A DNA stretch of 64,000 bases from Pengzhenrongella sicca. GTDB lineage: Bacteria > Actinomycetota > Actinomycetes > Actinomycetales > Cellulomonadaceae. Position 1 is the first letter of the stretch; every line of letters begins with the position of its first letter. Location: positions 1,116,001-1,180,000 of the forward strand of contig NZ_CP071868.1 in assembly GCF_017569225.1 (NCBI RefSeq), in the 5' to 3' direction. Both the position numbers and the translations under genes were made by a program. Shown here one piece after another: positions 22,627-30,958 of this stretch. The notes under the pieces are model-generated. The model saw only the letters and a program-made list of their open reading frames with translations. It did not search any database and was not told where the DNA came from.

Positions 22627-23487
22627 ATGGGGGTCGTGGCGGGCCTGCTGCTCGGGACGGGACTGTTCTGCGTGTGGTGGTCGTGGTGGGCGCCGGGACC
22701 GCCCCGGCCCCCGCGGCGCGGCGGCTGGGGCGAGCGCACCCAGGACCTGCTCGTCCAGGCAGGTGCGCCGGGGGTCACGCCCCGGGCACTGATCGGGACC
22801 TCGATCGGCCTGGCGCTCGTCGTGCTGCTGCTCGGCACGGCGGCGACCCGCTCGCCCGCGATCGCCGCGTGCTTCGCGGCGATGGCGGCGCTCGGGCCGA
22901 CGACGCTCGTGCGTTCGCGTGCGCGCCGCCGCCGTGCCGCCTTGCGGGACGTCTGGCCGGAGGTCGTCGACCACCTCACCTCCGGCGTCCGCGCCGGGCT
23001 GTCCCTGCCGGAGGCGGTCAGCCAGCTCGCCGAGCGCGGCCCGGTCGGCTTGCGCGCGGCGTTCGCAAGCTTCGCGGAGGACTACCGCGCGACCGGGCGC
23101 TTCGGCGACTGTCTCGACGCGCTCAAGGCCCGGCTCGCCGACCCCGTCGCCGACCGCATCGTCGAGGCGCTGCGGATCACGCGCGACGTCGGCGGCACCG
23201 ACCTCGGCCGCCTGCTGCGCACCCTGTCGACGTTCCTGCGCGAGGACGCGCGCACCCGCGGCGAGCTCGAGGCGCGGCAGAGCTGGACCGTCAACGCGGC
23301 CCGGCTCGCGGTGGCCGCCCCGTGGATCGTGCTCGCGCTGCTCGCGACCCGTCCGGAGGCGGCCGAGGCGTTCAACACCGTCGCGGGCGGCGTCGTGCTC
23401 GCGACCGGGGCCGCCTGCTCCACGGTGGCGTACTGGCTGATGATCCGGATCGGGCGGCTGCCCGAGGACGAGCGGGTGCTCCGATGA
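22627..23487 (+). CDS. tadB: Tad pilus assembly platform protein TadB
   Basis: A 286-residue type II secretion F-domain protein. An N-terminal hydrophobic segment (MGVVAGLLLGTGLFCVWW) and another pair (GLALVVLLLGTAATRSPAIA) precede the cytoplasmic T2SSF domain (DVWPEVVDHLTSGVRAGLSL to LLRTLSTFLREDARTRGELE), and two segments close the protein (VAAPWIVLALLATRP, TVAGGVVLATGAACSTVAYW). TadB and TadC form the inner-membrane platform that the ATPase CpaF drives to assemble Flp pili. The gene follows the cpaF fragment and overlaps tadC by an ATGA. Confidence 0.93.
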   Translation: MGVVAGLLLGTGLFCVWWSWWAPGPPRPPRRGGWGERTQDLLVQAGAPGVTPRALIGTSIGLALVVLLLGTAATRSPAIAACFAAMAALGPTTLVRSRARRRRAALRDVWPEVVDHLTSGVRAGLSLPEAVSQLAERGPVGLRAAFASFAEDYRATGRFGDCLDALKARLADPVADRIVEALRITRDVGGTDLGRLLRTLSTFLREDARTRGELEARQSWTVNAARLAVAAPWIVLALLATRPEAAEAFNTVAGGVVLATGAACSTVAYWLMIRIGRLPEDERVLR

Positions 23488-24416
23488 GCGCGTCGGCGCT
23501 CGGCGCCGCGATCGGCGCGTCCGGCGGGCTCGGGCTGGTGCTCGTCGCCTCACGGCTGTCCGCGCGGCGCGTGCGCTTCGACGATCGTGTCGCGCCATAC
23601 CTGCGGTCCCCCCGATCGGCGTCGGCGCTCCTGGCCGGGCCCGAGCTCCAGACGCCGTTCCCGACCCTCGAGCGCCTCATTGCGCCCGTGATGGCCGACG
23701 GAGTCCGGCTCGTCGCCCGACTCGGCTCGCCGTCCGCCGACCTGCGGCGCCGGCTCGAACGCGCCGGGCGACCCGAGTCGGTCGAGCAGTTCCGGGCAGC
23801 CCAGGTCGTGTGGGGCGTGCTCGGCCTCGCCGCGGGACTCGCGCTCGCGCTGATGGCGTTCGCGGGCCGCGGGACCTCGCTCGCGGTGGGCGCCGTCCTC
23901 GTCGTGCTCGGCGGCCTCGCCGGCGTGGTCGGCCGCGACCAGCACCTCAGCCGTCAGGTGCGCGGCCGGCAGGCGCGGATGCTCGCCGAGCTGCCCACCG
24001 TCGCCGAGCTGCTCGCGCTGTCCGTTGGCGCGGGGGAGGGTCCGGTCGGCGCCCTGGAGCGCGTGGTCCGGACCACGCGCGGCGCCCTCGCCGACGAGCT
24101 CGCCCGTACGCTCGCGGACGCGCGCGCGGGAACCCCGCTCACCCAGGCGCTGCGGGCGCTCGCGGACCGGACGTCGCTGGCGCCGCTGACCCGCTTCACC
24201 GAGGGCGTCGCGATCGCGATCGAGCGCGGCACGCCGCTCGCGCAGGTGCTGCGGGCGCAGGCCCAGGACGTGCGCGAGTCCGGGCGGCAGGCCCTGATGG
24301 AGGCCGGCGGGCGAAAAGAGGTCGCCATGATGGTTCCGGTTGTTTTTCTTATATTGCCCGTCACTGTCGCTTTTGCCGCTTTTCCAAGCCTCGTTGTTCT
24401 TCGGCTCGGCCAATGA
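23484..24416 (+). CDS. tadC: Tad pilus assembly platform protein TadC
   Basis: A 310-residue second T2SSF protein. N-terminal segment GASGGLGLVLVASRLS, a pair in the middle (VWGVLGLAAGLALALMAF, LAVGAVLVVLGGLAGVVG), the F domain (MLAELPTVAELLALSVGAGE to QVLRAQAQDVRESGRQALME) and a last hydrophobic segment (VPVVFLILPVTVAFAAFPSL). The ATG at 23484 overlaps the tadB stop. The last about 27 codons switch abruptly to T-rich codons (GTT, TTT, ATA, CTT), unlike the rest of the gene; this AT-rich end continues into the leader of the flp gene and may carry its promoter. Confidence 0.93.
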   Translation: MSASALGAAIGASGGLGLVLVASRLSARRVRFDDRVAPYLRSPRSASALLAGPELQTPFPTLERLIAPVMADGVRLVARLGSPSADLRRRLERAGRPESVEQFRAAQVVWGVLGLAAGLALALMAFAGRGTSLAVGAVLVVLGGLAGVVGRDQHLSRQVRGRQARMLAELPTVAELLALSVGAGEGPVGALERVVRTTRGALADELARTLADARAGTPLTQALRALADRTSLAPLTRFTEGVAIAIERGTPLAQVLRAQAQDVRESGRQALMEAGGRKEVAMMVPVVFLILPVTVAFAAFPSLVVLRLGQ

Positions 24417-24471
24417 GTTTTTCGCGTAAATAGGAACAAACAGGTTTGCATTCAAGCCACAGGGAGCGAAC

Positions 24472-24717
24472 ATGCGACTTCACCTGGTAGACAGAGCATT
24501 GATCGACGGGCCGCGGGCGTTGGCGCGCGACGTGGCCCGCCGGTTGGCCGCGCGCCGGCCGGCCCGCGGGACCGACCGCGGGGACGTCCCCGGGTGGGTG
24601 CTGATCACCCTCATGACGGCCGGGCTCGTGCTCGTGCTGTGGGCGGTCGCCGGCCCCGCGCTGAGCGACGTGTTCACGAACGCGATCCAGAGCGTCACGG
24701 GTGAGATCGGCGGCTGA
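24472..24717 (+). CDS. flp: Flp-type type IVb pilin
   Basis: An 81-residue small pilin-like protein. After a basic leader of about 37 residues (RRLAARRPARGTDRGD) comes one hydrophobic helix VPGWVLITLMTAGLVLVLWA and a short amphipathic end. This arrangement, and the position after tadC and before TadE-like genes, are those of the major pilin of actinobacterial tad clusters. Processing would be by a prepilin peptidase, which is not in the window. A promoter-like AT-rich region with TAAATA precedes it. The next gene starts inside its 3' end (overlap 17 nt). Confidence 0.85.
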   Translation: MRLHLVDRALIDGPRALARDVARRLAARRPARGTDRGDVPGWVLITLMTAGLVLVLWAVAGPALSDVFTNAIQSVTGEIGG

Positions 24718-25186
24718 GTCGCGCCGTCAGCGTCCGGGCGGCGGCGGCGGCGAGCGCAGCGGCGGCGAACGCAGTGGCGACGAGCGCGGCGGCGGCGAGC
24801 GCGGCGACGTCAAGCGCGGCGACGTCGGGTCGGCGATCGTCGACTTCGCGCTCGTCGGCGCGCTCCTGACCCTCGTGTTCGCGGCCCTCGTTCAGCTCAC
24901 GCTCGCCCAGCACGTGCGCAACACCCTCATCGACTGCGCCGCGCAGGGGGCGCGCTACGCGGCCCTCGCCGATCGCACCCCCGCCGACGGTGCCGCGCGG
25001 ACCCGCGCGCTCATCGACCTGTCGCTCGCCCCCGGGTATGCCGACGACGTCGCGGCCGTCGAGACAATCGTCGACGGGCTCGCGGTGGTCGAGGTGCGGG
25101 TGGCCGCGCCCCTGCCGGTCGCGGGCCTGCTGGGCCCCGCGGGACGGCTGACCGTGACCGGACACGCGCTGGTGGAGCACCCGTGA
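24701..25186 (+). CDS. TadE-like pseudopilin
   Basis: A 161-residue protein. The first 40 residues are a low-complexity Gly/Glu/Arg/Ser stretch (GGGGGERSGGERSGDERGGG) encoded by degenerate tandem repeats. Then comes the TadE signature: GSAIVDFALVGALLTLVFAA as the single membrane helix, followed by a periplasmic-type domain (QHVRNTLIDCAAQGARYAAL). TadE proteins are minor pilins processed like Flp. The start is a GTG at 24701 overlapping the end of flp; its stop overlaps the next TadE-like gene by 4 nt. Confidence 0.85.
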   Translation: MRSAAESRRQRPGGGGGERSGGERSGDERGGGERGDVKRGDVGSAIVDFALVGALLTLVFAALVQLTLAQHVRNTLIDCAAQGARYAALADRTPADGAARTRALIDLSLAPGYADDVAAVETIVDGLAVVEVRVAAPLPVAGLLGPAGRLTVTGHALVEHP

Positions 25187-25662
25187 GCGCGCGCCCGCGG
25201 TCGCGCCGTCCGGCCCGCCTCGCTGGCGACGACGCCGAGGCCGGCAGCGCCGTCGTCGAGTTCATCGCAGTCACCGTGCTGCTCCTGGTGCCGATCGTCT
25301 ACCTCGTGCTGGTGCTCGGCCGCGTGCAGGCCGCGAGCTTCGCGGTCGAGGCCGCCGCGCGCGAGGCCGGCCGCGCCTACACCACCGCCGCGACCCCGGC
25401 CGACGGCGCCCGCGGCGCGGTCGCGGCCGTGGACCTCGCGCTCGCCGACCAGGGCTTCTCGGCGGCCGACGGCGCGGACGCGCTCACGCTGACGTGCTCG
25501 AGCACGCCGTGCCTCGCGCCGGGCAGCAGCGTGCGCGTCGAGGTCGCGGTCGAGGTGGCGCTGCCGTTCGTGCCGTCGTTCGTCCACTCGGCCGTCCCGC
25601 TCGTGATCGCGGTCGACGCCGTGCAGGTCGCTCCCGTCGACGCCTACCGCGGGGCCGGCTGA
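25183..25662 (+). CDS. TadE-like pseudopilin, second copy
   Basis: A 159-residue protein with the TadE helix GSAVVEFIAVTVLLLVPIVY (Glu at the usual +5-like position) followed by RVQAASFAVEAAAREAGRAY and a soluble domain with two cysteines (TLTCSSTPCLAPG). Same operon position and size as the preceding TadE-like gene, so the two may form a heteromeric minor pilin. GTG or ATG start at 25183 overlaps the previous stop in a 4-nt overlap. Confidence 0.88.
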   Translation: MSARPRSRRPARLAGDDAEAGSAVVEFIAVTVLLLVPIVYLVLVLGRVQAASFAVEAAAREAGRAYTTAATPADGARGAVAAVDLALADQGFSAADGADALTLTCSSTPCLAPGSSVRVEVAVEVALPFVPSFVHSAVPLVIAVDAVQVAPVDAYRGAG

Positions 25663-25663
25663 C

Positions 25664-26128
25664 GTGCGGGCCCGGGCAGGGGCAGGGGAGTCCGGCCAGA
25701 TCCTGCTGCTGTCGATCGTCTTCGCCGTGCTCGCACTGCTGCTGGTCACCGCGGTGGTCTCCGCGACCAGCGTGCACCTGGAGCGCGCCCGGCTGCTGGT
25801 CCTGGCGGACGAGCTGGCGCTCGAGGCCGCCGACTCGATCGACCTCGACGGGTTCTATCGTGGCCGCGAGGCGGTCCCGGACGACGGCGGGGTGATCCCG
25901 CTCACCGACGCCGGGGTGCGCCGGGCCGCGGTCGACTACCTCGCCGCCCACCGCGACGTCGTCGGCGACCTCGAGGGGCTGACGCTCGAGCAGGCGGGCA
26001 CGCCAGACGGCCGGACCGCGCGCGTGACCGTGACGGCGATCGCCCGGCCCGCGCTCATCAGCTGGGTCACGGCGCCGTGGTCGGACGGGATCGCGCTGCG
26101 GGCGACCTCGAGCGCGCGCGCCTGGTGA
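25664..26128 (+). CDS. TadG-like/helicase-secretion neighbourhood protein
   Basis: A 154-residue protein starting at a GTG one base after the previous stop. Residues 8-40 hold GESGQILLLSIVFAVLALLL, the TadG-type N-terminal helix, followed by HLERARLLVLADELALEAAD, the conserved post-helix segment of Rv3654c-like/TadG-like proteins. No von Willebrand domain is present, so it is the short actinobacterial version. It closes the tad cluster; prfB follows after 66 nt. Confidence 0.82.
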   Translation: MRARAGAGESGQILLLSIVFAVLALLLVTAVVSATSVHLERARLLVLADELALEAADSIDLDGFYRGREAVPDDGGVIPLTDAGVRRAAVDYLAAHRDVVGDLEGLTLEQAGTPDGRTARVTVTAIARPALISWVTAPWSDGIALRATSSARAW

Positions 26129-26194
26129 GCCGGAGCGCGGTGGGCTCGACCCGGTGAGCCCGAGCCCGGTGGGCTCCCTGTAACCTGGACTCTC

Positions 26195-27331
26195 GTGGCA
26201 GCCACCGATTTCGCGGCCGAGATCCGCACCCTTCGCAACACCCTCCATTCGATCCAGGCCGTGAGCGACCCGGCCGCGATGCGGGTGAAGATCGCCGACC
26301 TGTCTGAGCAGGCCTCGGCGCCCGACCTGTGGGACGACCCCGACGAGGGCCAGGCCGTCACGTCCGCGCTCTCGCACACCCAGAGCGAGCTCGACCGCCT
26401 CGAGAAGTTCGGGTCCCGCATCGACGATCTCGAGACTCTCATCGAGATGGCGACCGAGGACGTCACGTCCGACCGCGACGACGTCGCCGCGACGCTCGGG
26501 GAGGCGGAGGCCGAGCTCGCCTCGATCCGCACGGACCTCGGCGAGCTCGAGGTCCGCACGCTGCTCAGCGGCGAGTACGACATCCGCGACGCCGTCGTCA
26601 CCATCCGCTCCGGCGCGGGCGGCATCGACGCGGCCGACTTCGCCGAGATGCTCATGCGCATGTACTTGCGCTGGGCCGAGCGGCACGGCTACCCGACGGT
26701 CGTGCTCGACACGTCCTACGCGGAGGAGGCGGGCCTGAAGTCCGCGACCTTCGAGGTCAAGGCGCCGTACGCGTTCGGCAACCTGTCCGTCGAGGCGGGC
26801 ACGCACCGCCTGGTGCGCATCTCCCCGTTCGACAACCAGGGCCGGCGCCAGACGTCGTTCGCGGCGGTCGAGGTCATCCCGCTGATCGAGGGCACCGACA
26901 GCGTCGAGATCCCCGACAACGAGATCAGGGTCGACGTGTTCCGCTCGTCCGGCCCGGGCGGGCAGTCCGTCAACACGACCGACTCGGCCGTGCGGATGAC
27001 GCACATCCCGACCGGCATCGTCGTGTCGATGCAGAACGAGAAGTCGCAGATCCAGAACCGCGCCGCGGCGCTGCGCGTGCTCCAGTCCCGGCTGCTGCTG
27101 CAGCGCCAGGCCGAGGAGAGCGCCGCCAAGAAGGCGATGGCGGGGGACATCAAGGCGAGCTGGGGCGACCAGATGCGCTCGTACGTGCTGCACCCGTACC
27201 AGATGGTCAAGGACCTGCGCACGGAGCACGAGGTCGGGAACACGTCGGGCGTGTTCGACGGGGAGATCGACGACTTCATCGAGGCCGGCATCCGGTGGCG
27301 GCGCGGGCAGGAGCAGGAGGCCGGGCTCTAG
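26195..27331 (+). CDS. prfB: Peptide chain release factor 2
   Basis: A 378-residue class I release factor. The anticodon-mimic tripeptide SPF is in [16 protein letters not shown], giving UGA/UAA specificity, and the peptidyl-hydrolase GGQ is in [20 protein letters not shown], followed by the usual [20 protein letters not shown]. The N-terminal PCRF domain is complete. Unlike in many bacteria there is no in-frame UGA or slippery site near codon 25, so no programmed frameshift is needed, as is normal in actinobacteria. The GTG at 26195 is preceded by TAACCT 8 nt upstream, so a very short or absent leader is likely. The gene starts the conserved prfB-ftsEX-smpB block. Confidence 0.98.
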   Translation: MAATDFAAEIRTLRNTLHSIQAVSDPAAMRVKIADLSEQASAPDLWDDPDEGQAVTSALSHTQSELDRLEKFGSRIDDLETLIEMATEDVTSDRDDVAATLGEAEAELASIRTDLGELEVRTLLSGEYDIRDAVVTIRSGAGGIDAADFAEMLMRMYLRWAERHGYPTVVLDTSYAEEAGLKSATFEVKAPYAFGNLSVEAGTHRLVRISPFDNQGRRQTSFAAVEVIPLIEGTDSVEIPDNEIRVDVFRSSGPGGQSVNTTDSAVRMTHIPTGIVVSMQNEKSQIQNRAAALRVLQSRLLLQRQAEESAAKKAMAGDIKASWGDQMRSYVLHPYQMVKDLRTEHEVGNTSGVFDGEIDDFIEAGIRWRRGQEQEAGL

Positions 27332-27463
27332 CCTGGCGCTGGGCCGAACGGCTCACAGGCAGGTGAGCGGCGTGTCTGCGGAGCAACGCCGCGACCGTCT
27401 GCCTAGTCTGAACACGGCCATGCTCGCGCACGCACCTTTCCCCTACTCTGGCCGACGGCAGCT

Positions 27464-28153
27464 GTGATCCGCTTCGAGAACGTCACCAAGGTCTACGCGC
27501 GCGGCGCGCGGCCCGCGCTCGACCAGGTTTCCGTCGAGGTCGAGCGGGGCGAGTTCGTCTTCCTCGTCGGTGCGTCCGGGTCCGGCAAGTCCACCTTCCT
27601 CGAGCTCGTCATGCGCGAGGAGCGCCCCACGGGCGGCCGCGTGTACGTCGCGGGTCGTGACCTCGCGACGCTGTCGACGTGGAAGGTGCCGCACCTGCGC
27701 CGCCAGATCGGCGCGGTGTTCCAGGACATCCGCCTGCTGCCGAACAAGTCCGTGTTCGAGAACGTGGCGTTCGCGCTGCAGGTGATCGGCAAGCCGCGGC
27801 ACCACATCATGACGACGGTGCCGGACGTGCTCGACATGGTCGGGCTCGCGGGCAAGGAGAAGCGCCGACCGCACGAGCTGTCCGGCGGCGAGCAGCAGCG
27901 GGTCGCGATCGCCCGCGCGTTCGTCAACCGCCCCTCGATCCTGCTCGCGGACGAGCCGACCGGAAACCTCGACCCGACCACCTCCCTTGGCATCATGCGG
28001 CTGCTGGACCGGATCAACCGGACCGGCACGACCGTGGTGATGGCGACCCACGACGACGAGATCGTCGACCAGATGCGCAAACGCGTGATCGAGCTGTCCG
28101 CCGGCGAGATGGTCCGTGACCAGTCTCGTGGCGTGTACGGCTCGGCGCGCTGA
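27464..28153 (+). CDS. ftsE: Cell division ATP-binding protein FtsE
   Basis: A 229-residue ABC ATPase with Walker [10 protein letters not shown] (about 37-45), Q-loop [20 protein letters not shown], signature [15 protein letters not shown] and Walker [13 protein letters not shown], then the H-loop in ATHDDE. It pairs with FtsX to couple ATP hydrolysis to activation of a peptidoglycan hydrolase at the septum. The order ftsE, ftsX, M23 peptidase is conserved in actinobacteria. The GTG at 27464 is the family start; a 132-nt gap separates it from prfB and contains promoter-like TACTCT. Confidence 0.98.
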   Translation: MIRFENVTKVYARGARPALDQVSVEVERGEFVFLVGASGSGKSTFLELVMREERPTGGRVYVAGRDLATLSTWKVPHLRRQIGAVFQDIRLLPNKSVFENVAFALQVIGKPRHHIMTTVPDVLDMVGLAGKEKRRPHELSGGEQQRVAIARAFVNRPSILLADEPTGNLDPTTSLGIMRLLDRINRTGTTVVMATHDDEIVDQMRKRVIELSAGEMVRDQSRGVYGSAR

Positions 28154-28163
28154 GGAGCTCTTC

Positions 28164-29078
28164 GTGAGACTGCAGTTCATCCTGTCCGAAATAGGCCTCG
28201 GCCTGCGCCGCAACCTGTCGATGACCATCTCGGTCATCCTCGTGACGTTCGTGTCCCTCACGTTCGTCGGCTCGGCCATGCTCCTGCAGCAGCAGATCTC
28301 CCAGATGAAGGACGACTGGTACGGCAAGGTCGAGGTCTCGGTCTTCCTGTGCCCGCGGGACTCCGAGCTGCCCACGTGCGCGGGCGGCGAGGTGACGGAC
28401 GACCAGCGGGCCGCGATCCAGGACGAGCTCGAGTCGCCCGAGCTCGCGCCGTACATCCAGACCGTCTACTTCGAGAGCAAGCAGGAGGCGTTCGACTCAT
28501 TCCAGGAGAAGCTCTCGGACCAACCCTGGGCGCAGGCCGTCACGGCCGACGACATGAACTCCTCCTACCGCGTCAAGCTCGCCGACCCCGAGAAGTACCA
28601 GGTTGTCGCCGACATCCTGTCCGGCCGGCAGGGGGTCGAGGAGGTGCTCGACCAACGGCGCATCTTCGACAAGCTCTTCCTCGTGCTCAACCGCGCAACC
28701 CTGCTGTCCGTCGGGCTAGCGACGGTCATGCTGCTCGCCGCGGTGCTGCTGATCACGACCACGATCCGGCTGTCCGCGATGAGCCGACGGCGCGAGACGG
28801 GGATCATGCGGCTCGTCGGCGCGTCCAACCTTTTCATCCAGCTCCCGTTCATGCTGGAGGGTGCGATCGCGGCTACCATCGGCGCGGGGATGGCCGTAGG
28901 CGGCCTGTGGCTCGGCGTGCGCTACCTCGTCACGGAATGGCTCGGCACCTCGGTCACCTTCGTCGACTACATCGACACCGGCAATGTGCTGTCGATCGCA
29001 CCGTTCCTGGTCGCCATCGCGATCGTGCTGGCCACGATCTCGTCGGTGGTCACCCTGAGCCGCTATACAAAGGTATGA
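28164..29078 (+). CDS. ftsX: Cell division permease FtsX
   Basis: A 304-residue protein with FtsX topology: N-terminal cytoplasmic helix (LQFILSEIGLGLRRNLSMT), first membrane helix (ISVILVTFVSLTFVGSAMLL), a large extracellular domain of about 120 residues, and three C-terminal helices (LATVMLLAAVLLITTTIRLS, FMLEGAIAATIGAGMAVGGL, APFLVAIAIVLATISSVVTL). The GTG at 28164 is chosen because AGGAG lies 7 nt upstream and the family N-terminus fits; the frame is open to 28116. The extracellular loop contains two cysteines (FLCPRDSELPTCAGG). It overlaps the next gene's possible start by an ATGA. Confidence 0.97.
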   Translation: MRLQFILSEIGLGLRRNLSMTISVILVTFVSLTFVGSAMLLQQQISQMKDDWYGKVEVSVFLCPRDSELPTCAGGEVTDDQRAAIQDELESPELAPYIQTVYFESKQEAFDSFQEKLSDQPWAQAVTADDMNSSYRVKLADPEKYQVVADILSGRQGVEEVLDQRRIFDKLFLVLNRATLLSVGLATVMLLAAVLLITTTIRLSAMSRRRETGIMRLVGASNLFIQLPFMLEGAIAATIGAGMAVGGLWLGVRYLVTEWLGTSVTFVDYIDTGNVLSIAPFLVAIAIVLATISSVVTLSRYTKV

Positions 29079-29083
29079 GTGCC

Positions 29084-30433
29084 ATGAGACTCCACCGCAC
29101 CGGGCACTCCAGGCGCAGCCTCGTCGCCGGCGCCCTCGCGACGGTCCTCGTGGCGCTCGCCGCGGCGGCCGGCCCCGCGTTCGCGGACGACTTCGACGAC
29201 CAGCGCGCCGCGACCGAGGCGCGCGCGGCGGCCGCCGCGGCGCGGGCGGAGGAGCTGGCGGCCTCGGTCGAGGGCCTGAGCGCCGAGCTCGGCCAGGCGG
29301 TGCTGGACCTGCAGGCGACCGAGGCGCGGCTGCCGATCGCCCAGGCCGAGCTCGCGACGGCGCAGGCCGACCTCGAGCGCACGCAGCGCGAGGCGGCACT
29401 GGTCACCGCGCGGCTCGAGGACGCGAGGTCGCAGGAGTCCAGCATCACCACGACGATCGAGGCCGACGGCGCGCGCGCGGAGGAGATCCGCGCCGCCGTC
29501 GGGCAGATGGCCCGGCGCGCGTACAAGGGCGAGACGGCCGCGACGAGCCTGAGCGTCGTGATGGACTCGACCAGCACCGAGGACTTCGTCAGCCAGTACG
29601 GCATGGTCTCGACGGCGCTGCGCACGCAGACCAAGGCGCTCGACGACCTCGACCAGATCTCCGCGACGAACAAGAACAGCCAGGCCCGCCTCGCCGCGAT
29701 CAAGGTCAAGGTGACCGAGCTCAAGGCGGAGGCCGACCAGAAGGTCGTCGAGGCAGACGCGGCCAAGGCGGCCGCGGCGGCGCGCCAGGCCGAGATCGAG
29801 CAGCTCATCGCCGACCAGTCCGCCCGCAAGGCGGCCATCGAGGCGATGCGGGCGCAGGCCGAGTCCGAGCAGGCGCAGGTCGACGCCGAGCGCAACACCA
29901 TCGCGAGCGAGCTCGCCGACATCATCGCCAAGCAGCGCGCGGCCGCCGAAGCTGCGCGCGCGGCCGCCCAGGCCGCCGGCAAGAGCGCCCCGGCGGTCGC
30001 CGCGCCGTCGGGCAGCGTGTCCGGCGCGATCTTCGGCAACCCGACCTCCATCAGCCCGATGCACGTGACGTCGGAGTACGGGATGCGCCTGCACCCCACG
30101 CTCGGCTACGTGCGGCTGCACGCCGGCATCGACCTGCGCACGTACTGCAACACCCCCGAGTACGCCGCGGCGGACGGGACCGTGCAGTGGGCGCAGAACC
30201 GGTTCGGGTTCGGAAACCAGGTCATGATCGACCACGGCACCATCAACGGGAACTCCGTGATGGCGAGCTACAACCACATGACCCGGTTCGTCGTGTCCGG
30301 CGGGCAGGGCGTGACCAAGGGACAGCTCATCGGGTACTCCGGCAACACGGGCACCTCGGCCGCCTGCCACCTGCACTTCGAGGTCTACGTCAACGGGTCG
30401 ACCGTCAACCCGCGCCCGCTGCTCGGGCTGTAG
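29084..30433 (+). CDS. Secreted coiled-coil M23 peptidase, FtsEX partner
   Basis: A 449-residue exported protein. Signal peptide with RRSLVAGALATVLVALAAAA and an AFA cleavage site; then about 270 residues of Ala/Glu/Gln-rich coiled coil as in EnvC/RipC-type proteins; and a C-terminal LytM/M23 domain with the zinc residues in MRLHPTLGYVRLHAGIDLR (H and D) and the second motif CHLHFEVYVNG (HxH). All M23 ligands are present, so it may be an active hydrolase rather than only an activator. Start: the ATG at 29084 has AAAGG at suitable distance; an ATG at 29075 overlaps the ftsX stop. By position it is the hydrolase regulated by FtsEX. Confidence 0.95.
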   Translation: MRLHRTGHSRRSLVAGALATVLVALAAAAGPAFADDFDDQRAATEARAAAAAARAEELAASVEGLSAELGQAVLDLQATEARLPIAQAELATAQADLERTQREAALVTARLEDARSQESSITTTIEADGARAEEIRAAVGQMARRAYKGETAATSLSVVMDSTSTEDFVSQYGMVSTALRTQTKALDDLDQISATNKNSQARLAAIKVKVTELKAEADQKVVEADAAKAAAAARQAEIEQLIADQSARKAAIEAMRAQAESEQAQVDAERNTIASELADIIAKQRAAAEAARAAAQAAGKSAPAVAAPSGSVSGAIFGNPTSISPMHVTSEYGMRLHPTLGYVRLHAGIDLRTYCNTPEYAAADGTVQWAQNRFGFGNQVMIDHGTINGNSVMASYNHMTRFVVSGGQGVTKGQLIGYSGNTGTSAACHLHFEVYVNGSTVNPRPLLGL

Positions 30434-30487
30434 CGCCGCGTCCCCTAGGCTGGGACGGCTCAGACGAGAAGAGGGGGAGGCTGGCAG

Positions 30488-30958
30488 ATGGTCCAGGATT
30501 CCGGACGCAAGGTGGTCGCCAGCAACCGCAAGGCTCGGCACGACTACTTCATCGAGGACGTGTTCGAGGCAGGCCTGGTGCTCATGGGCACCGAGGTCAA
30601 GGCGCTGCGCGCCGGGCGCGCGTCGCTCGTCGACGGGTACTGCACGATCGAGCGGGGCGAGGCCTGGCTCGAGGGCGTGCACATCCCCGAGTACGTGCAG
30701 GGCACCTGGACGAACCACGCGCCGCGGCGCAAGCGCAAGATGCTCATGCACCGCTCCGAGATCGACCGGCTCGAGGCCAAGACGCAGGAGAAGGGGCACA
30801 CGATCGTGCCCCTGGCCCTGTACTTCCTCGACGGGCGCGCCAAGGTCGAGATCGCGCTCGCGCGAGGAAAGAAGGAGTACGACAAGCGACACACGCTCCG
30901 GGAGAAGCAGGACACGCGCGAGGCGCAGCGCGCGATCGCCACCCACCGTGACCGCTGA
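30488..30958 (+). CDS. smpB: SsrA-binding protein SmpB
   Basis: A 156-residue protein with the SmpB fold: [20 protein letters not shown], the [17 protein letters not shown] block, [18 protein letters not shown], and the basic C-terminal tail [15 protein letters not shown] that enters the empty mRNA channel. It delivers tmRNA to stalled ribosomes. The ATG at 30488 has a GGGGGAGG ribosome binding site and a TAGGCT promoter-like element about 40 nt upstream. ssrA lies 2.6 kb downstream, separated by two genes. The last 11 nt overlap the start of the next gene. Confidence 0.98.
   Translation: MVQDSGRKVVASNRKARHDYFIEDVFEAGLVLMGTEVKALRAGRASLVDGYCTIERGEAWLEGVHIPEYVQGTWTNHAPRRKRKMLMHRSEIDRLEAKTQEKGHTIVPLALYFLDGRAKVEIALARGKKEYDKRHTLREKQDTREAQRAIATHRDR

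Noticed and set aside
21517-23598. A 693-codon open frame on the minus strand
   Set aside because: It runs antisense through the nuclease gene and into the tad genes, is Arg/Pro/Ala-rich low complexity, and reflects the absence of stop codons in GC-rich antisense DNA.
26195-26300. Programmed frameshift in prfB
   Set aside because: The frame is continuous and no in-frame UGA with a slippery CTTTGA-type site is present.
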